Source: Sulfurospirillum diekertiae
Lineage (GTDB): Bacteria; Campylobacterota; Campylobacteria; Campylobacterales; Sulfurospirillaceae
NCBI RefSeq assembly: GCF_002162315.1
Contig: NZ_CP021416.1
Coordinates: forward strand, 1 to 64,000
Length of the DNA: 64,000 nt
Reading direction: 5' to 3'
Positions 28,746-37,495 of this stretch are shown here, piece by piece (position 1 is the stretch's first letter; every line of letters starts with the position of its first letter). The notes beneath the pieces are model-generated. The model saw nothing but the letters and a program-made list of their open reading frames with translations, had not been told where the DNA came from and did no database searches. Both the position numbers and the translations under genes were made by a program.

Positions 28746-30329
28746 TTACATGATCTTCATACCCAGTTGTGCTAGAACAATAACCAGTACCAAGCCAAGG
28801 GGATAAACGGCTGCATAAGCGATGGAAGGATAATCAGTTTTTGTCATGTTGTTTGCCATCGTTAAGGAAGGAGTAGAGGTCATAGCACCGGATAGTAGAC
28901 CTAAAATATCTAAGAAATTCATCTTGAAAATTTTTCGGCATATAAAAGTTATAAGACCCAAAGAGAGGATGAGTGCCCCAAGGGCTAATATGATGGGTAA
29001 GATGCCATTATTTTCTAATGACTCAACGAGGTATTTGCCTGCATTGGTACCAAGTGTTGCGATAAAAATGAGCTGACCAAGCGTTTTTAAAAGTGTCGTT
29101 GAATGGGGTGAAAGATTCCATACAATTGGTCCAACACGGCCAAGACGTCCAAGGATTAAAGCGGTAATTAAAATACCGCCAACGAAGCTAAGTTTGATGT
29201 CGCCGACACCGGGGATATACAAAGGAATGCTTCCTAATAAAATACCAAACACAACACCCAATGAAATAGGTAAAAAGTCTGCAGCAGGGTATTTTAAAAG
29301 GTCATTACCGATGAGTTTTGTCACTTTTTCACCATACGCATTAGGTGCCACAACATAGAGTTTATCGCCAAGTCGTAAGGTGAGACTTGGATATGCAGGA
29401 ATATCAATACCTGCACGCCTTACTTTTGTAATCACTGCACGAAGAGATTTTAGCTCTTTGATCATACCGATTTTTTTACCTACGATCTCTTTTGAAGTTG
29501 TAAGTAAGCGGAGAACGATCATATTGTCTTGGAATTCATGCTCTTCGCCAATCTCTTGACCTAAAACGATGCTCAGATTTGCTAGTTGTTCTTCCGTTCC
29601 CGCAACTCTAATGACATCTCCAAAACTCAAAGAAACGTCTTCCGTGGTATGGTCGATTGCACCATCAGAGGTCATACGTTCAATGACTGTAGAGGTCATA
29701 CTCTCTATTTTAGATTTTTTGATTTCGGTATTTCTAAAGTTTTCATTGGTAATGCGAAAATTTCGAGTATAGATGTCAGGGAAACGTACTTTTTGACTTG
29801 ACTCGTACTCTTCGACCTCTTTTTGTAAATCAACACGAAAAAGCACTGGAAGTAGACGAATAAAAAGTACCGTTGCCACAATTCCAAAAGGATAAACTAG
29901 ACCGAAAATGACAGAAGTCGTTGGCGTATGTTTAATCTCAAGAGCCGCAGCGAGTGCTGGAACACTCGTAAGTGCCCCCGTAAAAATACCATCGATAATG
30001 GTTTTGGGCATCTCAAAAAAGTAACCAAAGCCAAAAATAATGACAAAGAGCAAGACTAAAAGTGCAGTAGCAATTAGATTGAGTTTGAGTCCTTCATGCT
30101 TAATGGTGTCAAAGAAACCAGGGCCTGATTGAAGCCCTACAGCATAGATAAAAATCGCCAATCCAAAATACTGAAATGCATCAGAGATTACCATACCAAA
30201 ATGCCCTGCGATGAGCGCTACGATAAGCATGGCAGTGACATCAAGAGAAAAGCCTCTGACTTTGATATTACCTAAGATATAGCCGACAGAAATGATGGCA
30301 AAGAGGTAAAAAATTTCATTGTTAATCAT
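28746..30329 (-). CDS. AspT/YidE-YbjL-type putative anion exchanger with two RCK-C domains
   Basis: 527-residue membrane protein of the aspartate:alanine exchanger family. Two duplicated membrane blocks (residues about 5-165 and 365-525), each containing a GALTSVPALAAALE / GAMTSTPSLTMANN signature, flank a cytoplasmic part with two TrkA-C-like domains (VSLSFGDVIRVAGTEEQL and LTLRLGDKLYVVAPNAYG). AspT exchanges aspartate for alanine; YidE/YbjL members have unknown substrates, and AspT-like exchangers also carry succinate. Here the substrate is undetermined. Start ATG 30329. Confidence 0.88.
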   Translation of the reverse strand: MINNEIFYLFAIISVGYILGNIKVRGFSLDVTAMLIVALIAGHFGMVISDAFQYFGLAIFIYAVGLQSGPGFFDTIKHEGLKLNLIATALLVLLFVIIFGFGYFFEMPKTIIDGIFTGALTSVPALAAALEIKHTPTTSVIFGLVYPFGIVATVLFIRLLPVLFRVDLQKEVEEYESSQKVRFPDIYTRNFRITNENFRNTEIKKSKIESMTSTVIERMTSDGAIDHTTEDVSLSFGDVIRVAGTEEQLANLSIVLGQEIGEEHEFQDNMIVLRLLTTSKEIVGKKIGMIKELKSLRAVITKVRRAGIDIPAYPSLTLRLGDKLYVVAPNAYGEKVTKLIGNDLLKYPAADFLPISLGVVFGILLGSIPLYIPGVGDIKLSFVGGILITALILGRLGRVGPIVWNLSPHSTTLLKTLGQLIFIATLGTNAGKYLVESLENNGILPIILALGALILSLGLITFICRKIFKMNFLDILGLLSGAMTSTPSLTMANNMTKTDYPSIAYAAVYPLGLVLVIVLAQLGMKIM

Positions 30330-30399
30330 AAAAAAATGTGCCTTAAAAGAATTAGACGAATTATACCTTAATTAGCCGTTACTTTTAAGGCAAAAGTGG

Positions 30400-30936
30400 C
30401 TAAAAATCTTTCTCGATTTTAAATGCATCGAAGATGATGTCGATGGCAGACATGCGAGCGCCATGGTTGGTCGCATCGAGGATTTCCCCATCAGTATAGC
30501 CAAGATCGCGTAAAGCTTGAATATCTTTGGCTTCAACATCGTGTGGTGTACGTACTGCTTTGAGAACAAAGAGAAGCATCGCTTTTTCTTTCTCCTCAAG
30601 TTTTGCACTCTTTGGATCAGCACGCATTGCTTCCACTTCTTTAGGAGTCCAGCCCAGCATATTGATGAGGATGGAAGCATTCATATCGACACAATAGCTA
30701 CAGCTGTTTTTGTCGGAAATGAGCATACGAATAGAGGCAAGTAACGGCATCGAAAGACTTTTTTGTTTAACCATGTAGTATTCGATGAAGCTCATTTGCT
30801 GTTTGATCAGTTCTGGGCTTGAGCTAAAGATTTGTGCAGAGTTACTGACACGCCCTCGCATCGCTTCTATTTTTCCATAAAGCTCTGCAAGCTTACCGGT
30901 GGCGTCTTTTGGTTTGATAGTATTAATTAATGGCAT
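30400..30936 (-). CDS. carboxymuconolactone decarboxylase/AhpD-like family protein
   Basis: 178 residues, all-helical CMD/AhpD-like fold. The redox motif CSYCVDMNA provides a CxxC pair and the downstream helix has the family's Asp/Asn-His spacing (LDATNHGARMSAIDI). Such proteins act as alkyl-hydroperoxide reductants or oxidative-stress proteins; enzymatic function here is inferred. It lies nine bases upstream of the operon flow from the dehydrogenase and hydrolase genes under a shared promoter near the TetR gene. Confidence 0.85.
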   Translation of the reverse strand: MPLINTIKPKDATGKLAELYGKIEAMRGRVSNSAQIFSSSPELIKQQMSFIEYYMVKQKSLSMPLLASIRMLISDKNSCSYCVDMNASILINMLGWTPKEVEAMRADPKSAKLEEKEKAMLLFVLKAVRTPHDVEAKDIQALRDLGYTDGEILDATNHGARMSAIDIIFDAFKIEKDF

Positions 30937-30945
30937 AATCTCTCC

Positions 30946-31878
30946 TTAGTAGTTTAGAAATGTTTGAATGTTTTGCGCAACCAACCGCATAAGAGAGGTG
31001 CGCGCCTCAATACTTGACCATGCGATATGCGGCGTAACAATCAGGCGTTCCTGATGCTTTACATTTAAAAGTGGATGCCCCTTTTGCATAGGCTCTGCTT
31101 CTAGGACGTCGAGTCCTACATAAAGCTCTTTTTCATCGATGACTTTTGCAAGCGCTATCTCATCGATGAGACCTCCACGCCCGACATTGACAAGGATGGA
31201 ACCCTCTTTCATCTCACGTAAGGCTGTCTCATCAATAAGCCCTTTGGTTTGAGCATTGAGCGGTGCGTGAATGCTGATGATAGAACATGTTTGAAGCATT
31301 TCCTCTAGGGAAACACGCTGATAAAGTGCATCGTTATTGGCGCCACTGGTGGAGTAGTAAACCACTTCAGCTCCAAATGCTGTAGCAATCTTTGCAACCT
31401 CTTTACCGATGGTTCCCAGCCCGATAATCCCCCAACGCTTGCCTTTTATCTCCCAAAAAGGACGCTCTATATGCGTAAACGTTGGTGCTTCGACCCAGCC
31501 GCCTTTTTTGACAAAGTCATCATAATAGCGACAATGACTAATGAGGCTCAGGGCTAGCATGATCGTTGTCTGGGCAACAGATGCGGTTGAGTAGCCTGCA
31601 ACATTTTTGACCACAATGCCTTTTTCACTCGCATAGACTAAGTCAACATTGTTCGTTCCTGTGGCGGTGACGCAAATGAGTTGTAGATTTGGACATGCGT
31701 CCATCACCGCTTTGTCAATCACAACTTTGTTGGTAAGAACGATGTTGGCATCTGCGATATGCAAAGCACACTCTGAGGGTGAAGTGGTTTCATATGTGTG
31801 AAACTCTCCAAAGGATTCAAAGAGGCTTAGGTCCATATCTTTTCCCATGGTTTGAGCATCTAAAAAAACGATTTTCAT
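30946..31878 (-). CDS. D-isomer-specific 2-hydroxyacid dehydrogenase (glycerate dehydrogenase-like)
   Basis: 310 residues. The NAD-binding Rossmann motif GLGTIGKEVAKIATAFGAEV lies near residue 150. Catalytic residues are recognisable as Arg in NVGRGGLIDE, Glu in LDVLEAEPM and His in TPHIAW. It reduces a 2-keto acid such as hydroxypyruvate or reverses this; the exact substrate is unknown. Length is typical. It is the middle gene of a three-gene minus-strand operon (hydrolase, dehydrogenase, CMD protein). Confidence 0.9.
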   Translation of the reverse strand: MKIVFLDAQTMGKDMDLSLFESFGEFHTYETTSPSECALHIADANIVLTNKVVIDKAVMDACPNLQLICVTATGTNNVDLVYASEKGIVVKNVAGYSTASVAQTTIMLALSLISHCRYYDDFVKKGGWVEAPTFTHIERPFWEIKGKRWGIIGLGTIGKEVAKIATAFGAEVVYYSTSGANNDALYQRVSLEEMLQTCSIISIHAPLNAQTKGLIDETALREMKEGSILVNVGRGGLIDEIALAKVIDEKELYVGLDVLEAEPMQKGHPLLNVKHQERLIVTPHIAWSSIEARTSLMRLVAQNIQTFLNY

Positions 31879-31881
31879 GTA

Positions 31882-32439
31882 TTAATCCTTTTTAAGTAAT
31901 GGTATCCACTCATTGAGGTTCAAGACGCGACTAAATCCAAAAGCCTGAGCGACCAAAAATGCTCTGTGCAACTCTTCTGCACTCACTTCGCCTGCATTGT
32001 TGGAAAAAGCAAGTGTTCCATTGGCGTCGCTTAAAAACTCGACGTTAAACCCAAGCTGTGAAGCGTCACGTGCCGTGGCATCGCAACAGTTTTGTGTCAT
32101 ATACCCCACGATAGCAACCGTATCGATGCCAAGCGCTCTTAGCCTATAGTTCAAATCCGTTCCGACAAAAGAGCTTGCATGATTTTTCTCAATATAGAGG
32201 TCAGGTTTTAGCGCCTTAATCTCATCGTGCAATTCCCACATGTAACTGCCTCGAATAAAGGCTCCTGCCTCTTTCTTAAGACTTGTATGTTGCACAAAAA
32301 CAACCATAACATCTGCTTTTTGTGCTTCGGAAATGGCTGTTATGATATTCTCAAAACTATGAGGTGGGTAGCTGATGGGCAATGAACCACCGTCAAAATA
32401 CTCATTTTGCACATCGATAACAATAAGAGCACGCTTCAT
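31882..32439 (-). CDS. isochorismatase-like cysteine hydrolase
   Basis: 185 residues. The catalytic triad of the family is visible: Asp in LIVIDVQNEYF, Lys in YIEKNHASSF and Cys in GYMTQNCCDATARDA. Family members hydrolyse nicotinamide, ureidoacrylate, isochorismate or related amides. ATG 32439 follows AAGGAG, which overlaps an 18-bp palindrome (32448-32465) that is probably the operator of the divergent TetR regulator; this gene and the two after it are therefore its likely targets. Confidence 0.88.
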   Translation of the reverse strand: MKRALIVIDVQNEYFDGGSLPISYPPHSFENIITAISEAQKADVMVVFVQHTSLKKEAGAFIRGSYMWELHDEIKALKPDLYIEKNHASSFVGTDLNYRLRALGIDTVAIVGYMTQNCCDATARDASQLGFNVEFLSDANGTLAFSNNAGEVSAEELHRAFLVAQAFGFSRVLNLNEWIPLLKKD

Positions 32440-32447
32440 AAAATCTC

Positions 32448-32465
32448 CTTGACTAATTGGTCAAG
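32448..32465. promoter_or_regulatory. candidate TetR-family operator
   Basis: CTTGACTAA / TTGGTCAAG is an 18-bp palindrome with one mismatched pair, in the 75-bp gap between a divergent hydrolase operon and a TetR gene. It overlaps the hydrolase ribosome site. A TATAAT -10 for the TetR gene lies at 32482-32487. Size and position suit a TetR dimer site. Confidence 0.65.
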
Positions 32466-32514
32466 TGCTGAGAAACTGTGCTATAATGTGCTCTAGAAAT
32501 ATAAGGACTATACG

Positions 32515-33081
32515 ATGGAAAATACACGCGATAAACTCATTTATGCAGCATTTGACGAAATTTTTTCACACGGTTATCAAGGGGCTTCTCTGGCTGACAT
32601 CTTGGCCAAGGCAGGCGTACACAAAGGCTCCATGTACCATTTTTTTGCCAATAAAAAAGAAATGGCTTTGGCTGCCATCGAAGAGACGATACTCAATAGA
32701 AACATCGAAAAATACCGCTATGTTGAAACCTATGCCAGCGGTTTTTTGGAAGAGTTTTACACACGCCTCCGCGACACGTCGGTACGCGACTTCAAACGCG
32801 GATGTCCTATCGCCAATATCGTCCAAGAGATGTCCAACATCGACGAAGATTTTAATACACTGATGAAGTCCATCTACGGAGCGTTTCGTGCGAATATCAA
32901 AGCCATTTTAGACAAAGCCATTGAAGTAAAAGAGATGAAACCCTGCGATACGACGAAATTGGCGCTCTTCATTACTTCATCGGTTGAAGGTGCTATTTTA
33001 GCGGCTAAAGCGAGTGGTAATGAGCAGGATTATAGTGATGTGATTGAGGAGTTGATTGAGCACATTGAGGGGAAGAGGTAA
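32515..33081 (+). CDS. TetR-family transcriptional regulator
   Basis: 188 residues. N-terminal TetR helix-turn-helix (residues about 5-50): DKLIYAAFDEIFSHGYQGASLADILAKAGVHKGSMYHFFANKKEM. The C-terminal ligand domain is helical with TetR_C-type sequence (RGCPIANIVQEMS) resembling regulators of redox or solvent-stress genes. ATG 32515; the upstream gap carries a palindrome shared with the divergent hydrolase-dehydrogenase-CMD operon, so it probably represses both. The DUF2971 gene follows after four bases. Confidence 0.92.
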   Translation: MENTRDKLIYAAFDEIFSHGYQGASLADILAKAGVHKGSMYHFFANKKEMALAAIEETILNRNIEKYRYVETYASGFLEEFYTRLRDTSVRDFKRGCPIANIVQEMSNIDEDFNTLMKSIYGAFRANIKAILDKAIEVKEMKPCDTTKLALFITSSVEGAILAAKASGNEQDYSDVIEELIEHIEGKR

Positions 33082-33085
33082 GTAG

Positions 33086-33856
33086 ATGGAAGGTAATTTG
33101 TTATACAAATATCGAAATTTTGGTGAGTATACCAACAATATAATCAAAAATTCATCTTTGTACTTATCTCCTATCAAACAATTTAACGATCCGTTTGATT
33201 CTAGTTTATCGTATCATCAGTACTACACACGATCGGCAATGTTGAAATATTGGAAAGACTCTGTAAAGATTCACAAAGAGGAAGCACTATCTTTAGGTTA
33301 TAGGAAAGACTACATTCATCAAGCAATGAAGCCATATAGTAAAAATGAAGCATTTGTTGAACAACATAATAGGATTAGACAAAATGCTCGAGATAAAATG
33401 GGTGTTTTATCTTTATCAAGAACCTCAACCAGTATTTTAATGTGGTCGCATTACGCCAACAATCATAAAGGTTTAGTATTTGGATTTGAACCAAAAGCAA
33501 AAGATAGTAAGTCTTGCTTAGCGAAACCAATGAAAGTTGATTATGAAATTACCTATGACTTACTGTCTTATGTAGCAAATAGTGAGATACGACAAAAACA
33601 GTATATTAAAGAATTACTTACGAAGTTCAAAGATTGGTCATATGAAAAAGAGTATAGAGTGGTTGAATTAAATTTTCAGGGAGAAAAACCATTTTATAAA
33701 GATGAATTAAAAACTATTATATTTGGATTAAAGGCTAATCAAAAAGATATAGATGCAATGATACGACTATGCCAAGAGAATGATTTTTCTCATGTCAAAT
33801 TTAAAAAAGCTGAAACCATTCATGGCAAATTTGAGTTAGCTATTCGAGATTTATAG
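33086..33856 (+). CDS. DUF2971-family protein
   Basis: 256 residues, soluble. Recognisable DUF2971 blocks: LYKYRNF near the N terminus, SLYLSPIKQFNDPFDSS, GVLSLSRTSTSILMWSHYANNHKGLVFGFE and FKDWSYEKEYRVVE. The biochemical role of the family is unsettled; members often occur in defence islands or as lone accessory genes. Start ATG 33086 after AGAGG, four bases after the TetR stop. Its codon use looks more A+T-rich than its neighbours, suggesting it was acquired. Confidence 0.82.
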   Translation: MEGNLLYKYRNFGEYTNNIIKNSSLYLSPIKQFNDPFDSSLSYHQYYTRSAMLKYWKDSVKIHKEEALSLGYRKDYIHQAMKPYSKNEAFVEQHNRIRQNARDKMGVLSLSRTSTSILMWSHYANNHKGLVFGFEPKAKDSKSCLAKPMKVDYEITYDLLSYVANSEIRQKQYIKELLTKFKDWSYEKEYRVVELNFQGEKPFYKDELKTIIFGLKANQKDIDAMIRLCQENDFSHVKFKKAETIHGKFELAIRDL

Positions 33857-33938
33857 ATTTCAAAACTTAGCAATATCGGAGTAGTTTTATCTCTCCGATT
33901 TTTCTACAATACCCCAAACGCAAAGCAAAAGAGGCAAG

Positions 33939-34784
33939 ATGAAAGAGAGTACCCGTGAAGACTACGTTCGTTTGGTGTATAAAGTTGTTTTTTACATCGA
34001 GCAAAATGCAGACAAAGAGCTGAGTCTTGAGGAGCTTTCACGCATTGCTGGGTTTTCAAAGTACCATTTTCATCGTATTTTCAAAGCTGTTACGGGAGAA
34101 AACATCGGCGATTTTATCGCTCGGGTGAGGCTTGTTTATTCGGCGTGGAAGCTCAAAACTGAGCCTAAGATCACCGATGTGGCACTCTCGTGTGGGTTTG
34201 AGACCCATGCCTCGTTTAGCAAAGCGTTTAAAAACCGTTTTGGTGTGAGTCCGCGCATGTATGCGGCGATGCTTAAAGCGAATAAAGGAGTTGTGATGCT
34301 AAAACCTACGATGGTCGAGTTTAAGCCTTTGAGTGTTTTTTACGTGCGAAAAACAGGAGCGTATGAAACCTCTTCGTGCGAGGCGTGGAGTGTCTTGATG
34401 ACGTTTGCGTATGAGCAAAAGATGAAGTTTCGTAAAAATATTATGGGTAAAGAGACGATGCACTTTGGTGTTGGGCATGATAATCCGAGCCTTGTCGAGC
34501 AAAATTTACTGCGTTACGATGCGTGCATTACGTGTGAGGATGAGAGCATTGAGCCTAAAGGTGAAGTCTTTAAAAAAGTGTTGGATGGTGGAAAGTGTGC
34601 GGTGTTTTTGCACAAAGGGGCGTATGAAAATCTGGGAGCAACCTACGCTCAGATCATGGATTGGGTGGTGAGCGAGGGGGTTGGGCTTCGTGACGCACCT
34701 TTGTTTGAAAAGTACCTCAACCGCGACCCAAGGCGCACGAAACCTGAGAACTTGCGGACTGAGATTTACGTGCCGATTGTTTAG
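33939..34784 (+). CDS. AraC-family regulator with GyrI-like effector domain
   Basis: 281 residues. The N-terminal AraC DNA-binding domain (about residues 8-115) has both helix-turn-helices: LSLEELSRIAGFSKYHFHRIFK and ITDVALSCGFETHASFSKAFKNRFGVSPRMY. The C-terminal GyrI-like domain (about 125-281: VEFKPLSVFYVRKTGAY...EIYVPIV) binds small hydrophobic or cationic ligands in Rob/BmrR-type regulators. A stress or drug-response role is inferred. Single gene; a palindrome copy lies just after its stop (34793). Confidence 0.92.
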   Translation: MKESTREDYVRLVYKVVFYIEQNADKELSLEELSRIAGFSKYHFHRIFKAVTGENIGDFIARVRLVYSAWKLKTEPKITDVALSCGFETHASFSKAFKNRFGVSPRMYAAMLKANKGVVMLKPTMVEFKPLSVFYVRKTGAYETSSCEAWSVLMTFAYEQKMKFRKNIMGKETMHFGVGHDNPSLVEQNLLRYDACITCEDESIEPKGEVFKKVLDGGKCAVFLHKGAYENLGATYAQIMDWVVSEGVGLRDAPLFEKYLNRDPRRTKPENLRTEIYVPIV

Positions 34785-34792
34785 AAAATGGT

Positions 34793-34804
34793 TTTACATG
34801 TAAA
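34793..34804. repeat. TTTACATGTAAA palindrome, intergenic copy
   Basis: Exact copy in the 40-base gap between the convergent AraC-GyrI and methyltransferase genes, where it could act as a small terminator-like hairpin or protein site. Confidence 0.85.
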
Positions 34805-34824
34805 GATTTTCGCTTCAATAATCC

Positions 34825-35439
34825 CTAGCGTTTACGCCCCGTCAATAAAAAGATGGGGTAGTCTCCGTACGGCTTTTTAGCAACACTGACGATTTCGATA
34901 GAGACATCTTCAAAGCCTGCTTTTTGCGCCCATGCGGCAAATTCCTCTTGGTCAAATCCAAAGTGAAATACGCCCATATCTTCGGTGTGAAATGTGCCAT
35001 CTTCTTTGTCTAAATCTGCGAGTGCGATGGTGCCGCCACGATTGAGCAAGCGGTAAAATGTGTGAAAAAGTGCTTGCACATCTTCGACGTGATGAATCGT
35101 CATGGACGAGATAATACCATCAAATGTTGCATCCACCTCCGTACTTACCAAGTCGATTTCAAGCATTTCAAGTTCACACGGCAGGTGTCCTTTTTTGGCA
35201 CGAAGTGCTTCGTTCATCGAAGGTGAGATGTCGATGGTTGTCATTTTACGCACAAAGGGAGCGATCTGTTCGGTCAAAAGCCCTGTGCCTGAACCAAAAT
35301 CCATCACATGCGTTGTTGTTTTATCGTACGTGAGTCTTTCTAAAATAGCTTCGCCAATGTTTTTAACATTGTTTGTGCGCGCAGCTTCGTTTTCATATAT
35401 TTTTGATTTTGCATGAAAATAATCTTTTTTGGGTTGCAT
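34825..35439 (-). CDS. class I SAM-dependent methyltransferase
   Basis: About 204 residues from ATG 35439 (QPKKDYFHAKSKIYE), chosen over a longer frame because AAAGG precedes it. Motif I VMDFGSGTGLLTEQIA binds S-adenosylmethionine, TIDISP is the acidic motif II loop, and ISSMTIHHVEDVQALF is a motif IV-type block. It resembles small-molecule (UbiE/SmtA-like) methyltransferases. Substrate unknown. Confidence 0.87.
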   Translation of the reverse strand: MQPKKDYFHAKSKIYENEAARTNNVKNIGEAILERLTYDKTTTHVMDFGSGTGLLTEQIAPFVRKMTTIDISPSMNEALRAKKGHLPCELEMLEIDLVSTEVDATFDGIISSMTIHHVEDVQALFHTFYRLLNRGGTIALADLDKEDGTFHTEDMGVFHFGFDQEEFAAWAQKAGFEDVSIEIVSVAKKPYGDYPIFLLTGRKR

Positions 35440-35565
35440 AAGTAGCCTTTTCAAAGAGATGGAAAAGTATAGCATAGGCCTGTGAGGAAATAAATTAACG
35501 ATTGTATATAACTTCCTAAAACTGCCGATATGATTTAATATCGTAAATTATTACAGGAAAAACCA

Positions 35566-36672
35566 ATGCAAGTTTCCAGTACGCTACAAAACAACATAGT
35601 GTCACCGACCAATTATGAACCTTTAAATCATAACGTTGGAACATCGCAACAAGCATTATCATCAACACTTGCTATAGCGCCCAACATAAAAGCATGGGAT
35701 TACGTTGATTTGGGTGAAGATATCAGTGCCTATACAACTATTAGTCCAAAGCAAGAACAGACCAATCAAGAGCTTATCAATTATTTATCCACTCTTATGA
35801 ATGATAAAACAGATGAAGGTAGGCAAAACTTAAAAGCCTATGATCTTAATCAACACAATAGTTTGAAGTCAAGTTTGAAAATATTCAAAGATTTTGGAGA
35901 AAAAGTGGTAGCAGGAAAAGTAGAGCAATTACAATCTTTGCCAATTCTTCCATTGACCACGTATCAGATAGAACACCCTTATTATGTGCATGGAACGAAT
36001 GGTGAAGAAATTAAAAATATGTCATTTGACGAACTCTATGACTTTTTAGGAAAAGATTATTTTGGTAAAAATACGTCAAAAAGCCAATTTAAGGTTTATG
36101 CTGAAAGGATTGGCATCTTCACAGTTGCGTTTGATGAAAGGCAAAAACAGTTTGATTATACGTTAACAGGTAGATCTATCAAATCTTTAGAACAAGGCAT
36201 TAAAGATAAAGACCCTAACCTTACGGTGCACTATTTGTACGAGTTACATGAAACAACCCCAGAAGCGATGGATGCCATGAAGATGGAACGCTTTAAAAAT
36301 CTTTACTCTTTCACAGATGAATTTGCCAAAACCGATAAATTTCAACAATTGTACGATACTTTCTTGGAGAATAGAGAAAAAAATCAAGAGATTGAAACAG
36401 CAACCAAGCAAAGAAAAAACCTTGTAGATGTTGTTGGATCAGAGCGTTTTTTTACATCGGAAGTAGCTGGAAGAGACCTCTCGCGCGCTCAAGTGATTGA
36501 ACATTACACCACCATTACCGAAGATCTAAAAGCCCTCAAAATACCACCTGAAAATACGACCTACAACGATACTGTCACCAAGAACCTTGACGACTCCATC
36601 AAATTGTATGAAAAAATCACCAGTGATTTAAAGCAGATGTGGCATTATGGTGATGTTGACATGCAAGGCTGA
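35566..36672 (+). CDS. hypothetical protein
   Basis: 368 residues, soluble, rich in charged and helical segments, no signal peptide or membrane segment, no domain I recognise. The N terminus is Ser/Thr/Asn/Gln-rich and low in structure (about residues 1-60), a pattern seen in secreted or flagellar-exported proteins of this phylum, but that is only a suggestion. ATG 35566 follows AGGAAAA. Single gene between divergent and convergent neighbours. Confidence 0.7.
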   Translation: MQVSSTLQNNIVSPTNYEPLNHNVGTSQQALSSTLAIAPNIKAWDYVDLGEDISAYTTISPKQEQTNQELINYLSTLMNDKTDEGRQNLKAYDLNQHNSLKSSLKIFKDFGEKVVAGKVEQLQSLPILPLTTYQIEHPYYVHGTNGEEIKNMSFDELYDFLGKDYFGKNTSKSQFKVYAERIGIFTVAFDERQKQFDYTLTGRSIKSLEQGIKDKDPNLTVHYLYELHETTPEAMDAMKMERFKNLYSFTDEFAKTDKFQQLYDTFLENREKNQEIETATKQRKNLVDVVGSERFFTSEVAGRDLSRAQVIEHYTTITEDLKALKIPPENTTYNDTVTKNLDDSIKLYEKITSDLKQMWHYGDVDMQG

Positions 36673-36700
36673 GAGGTTTTTAGCGTTACATGTAAACCCA

Positions 36701-37495
36701 TTACCCCAACACAAACGACGCATAGCCAACCACACGGCTTGCGTCTTTACTGCGCGCATAACTGGTGCGGTAGTCTAGAAAATGGGCTTGAAAGTTGTGT
36801 GAAAGTGCGCTTTGAACCATCGCTTTGACACCTGTGATGCCGCACGCTTCACAACCATGAGTGAGTGCATGGAGATCTAGATGCGAGATGGCTTCTATGC
36901 ATGTATGGTCAAGTTTGTTGGCTTCCTCTTCCGTGTAAAAATGGCTGAGATCGGTGCTAATGACCACCAGTGTTTTTTCATCGCTTAGCACTTCGTCAAT
37001 CAGTGAAGAGAGCTCGCTGTGAGAGATGTCACCGTAGACGATTTCAACGACTTTAGCTTGTTTGAAATACTGTCGAATAAAAGGCATTTGCACTTCTGTA
37101 GAGTGCTCTTCGTGTGCCATGGGGTGGAAGTCTAAAAAGGCAAACTTTCGTTTAAGGGTATAACTGAATGCGAGGTCGATTTCTATTTCGCCGCACGGTG
37201 TGTGGTATGCCTCCAAAAGAGCAATGGAAGCGCCAGCTACGTAGATACGATGGCTAGGACCAATGACGACTACACGCTCAATATCGGAGCGTTTGGATGC
37301 AGTGTAGTGGTAGGCAAGATTGGCCGTGTAACCACTGTAAATGTAGCCTGCATGAGGGACAATAAGCGCACGGGGTATAACATCGAGTGCTATGTTGGGC
37401 ATCGCTTTATCAAAATGGTCGAACATGTGTTTGATTTCACTGCAGACGTCAGGGTAAAACATCCCAGCAACAGCAGCTTTACGGTGTTTATTCAT
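36701..37495 (-). CDS. amrB: MEMO-family protein (AmmeMemoRadiSam system protein B)
   Basis: 264 residues from ATG 37495 (NKHRKAAVAGMFYP). MEMO-family landmarks: VPHAGYIYSGYTA, IGPSHRIYV, EEHSTEVQMPFI, STDLSHF and a conserved Cys (HGCEACGITG). The fold resembles extradiol dioxygenases, with His residues and the Cys lining a metal site; bacterial function is unknown. It overlaps the radical SAM gene by eight bases and forms a three-gene set with it and AMMECR1. Confidence 0.92.
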   Translation of the reverse strand: MNKHRKAAVAGMFYPDVCSEIKHMFDHFDKAMPNIALDVIPRALIVPHAGYIYSGYTANLAYHYTASKRSDIERVVVIGPSHRIYVAGASIALLEAYHTPCGEIEIDLAFSYTLKRKFAFLDFHPMAHEEHSTEVQMPFIRQYFKQAKVVEIVYGDISHSELSSLIDEVLSDEKTLVVISTDLSHFYTEEEANKLDHTCIEAISHLDLHALTHGCEACGITGVKAMVQSALSHNFQAHFLDYRTSYARSKDASRVVGYASFVLG

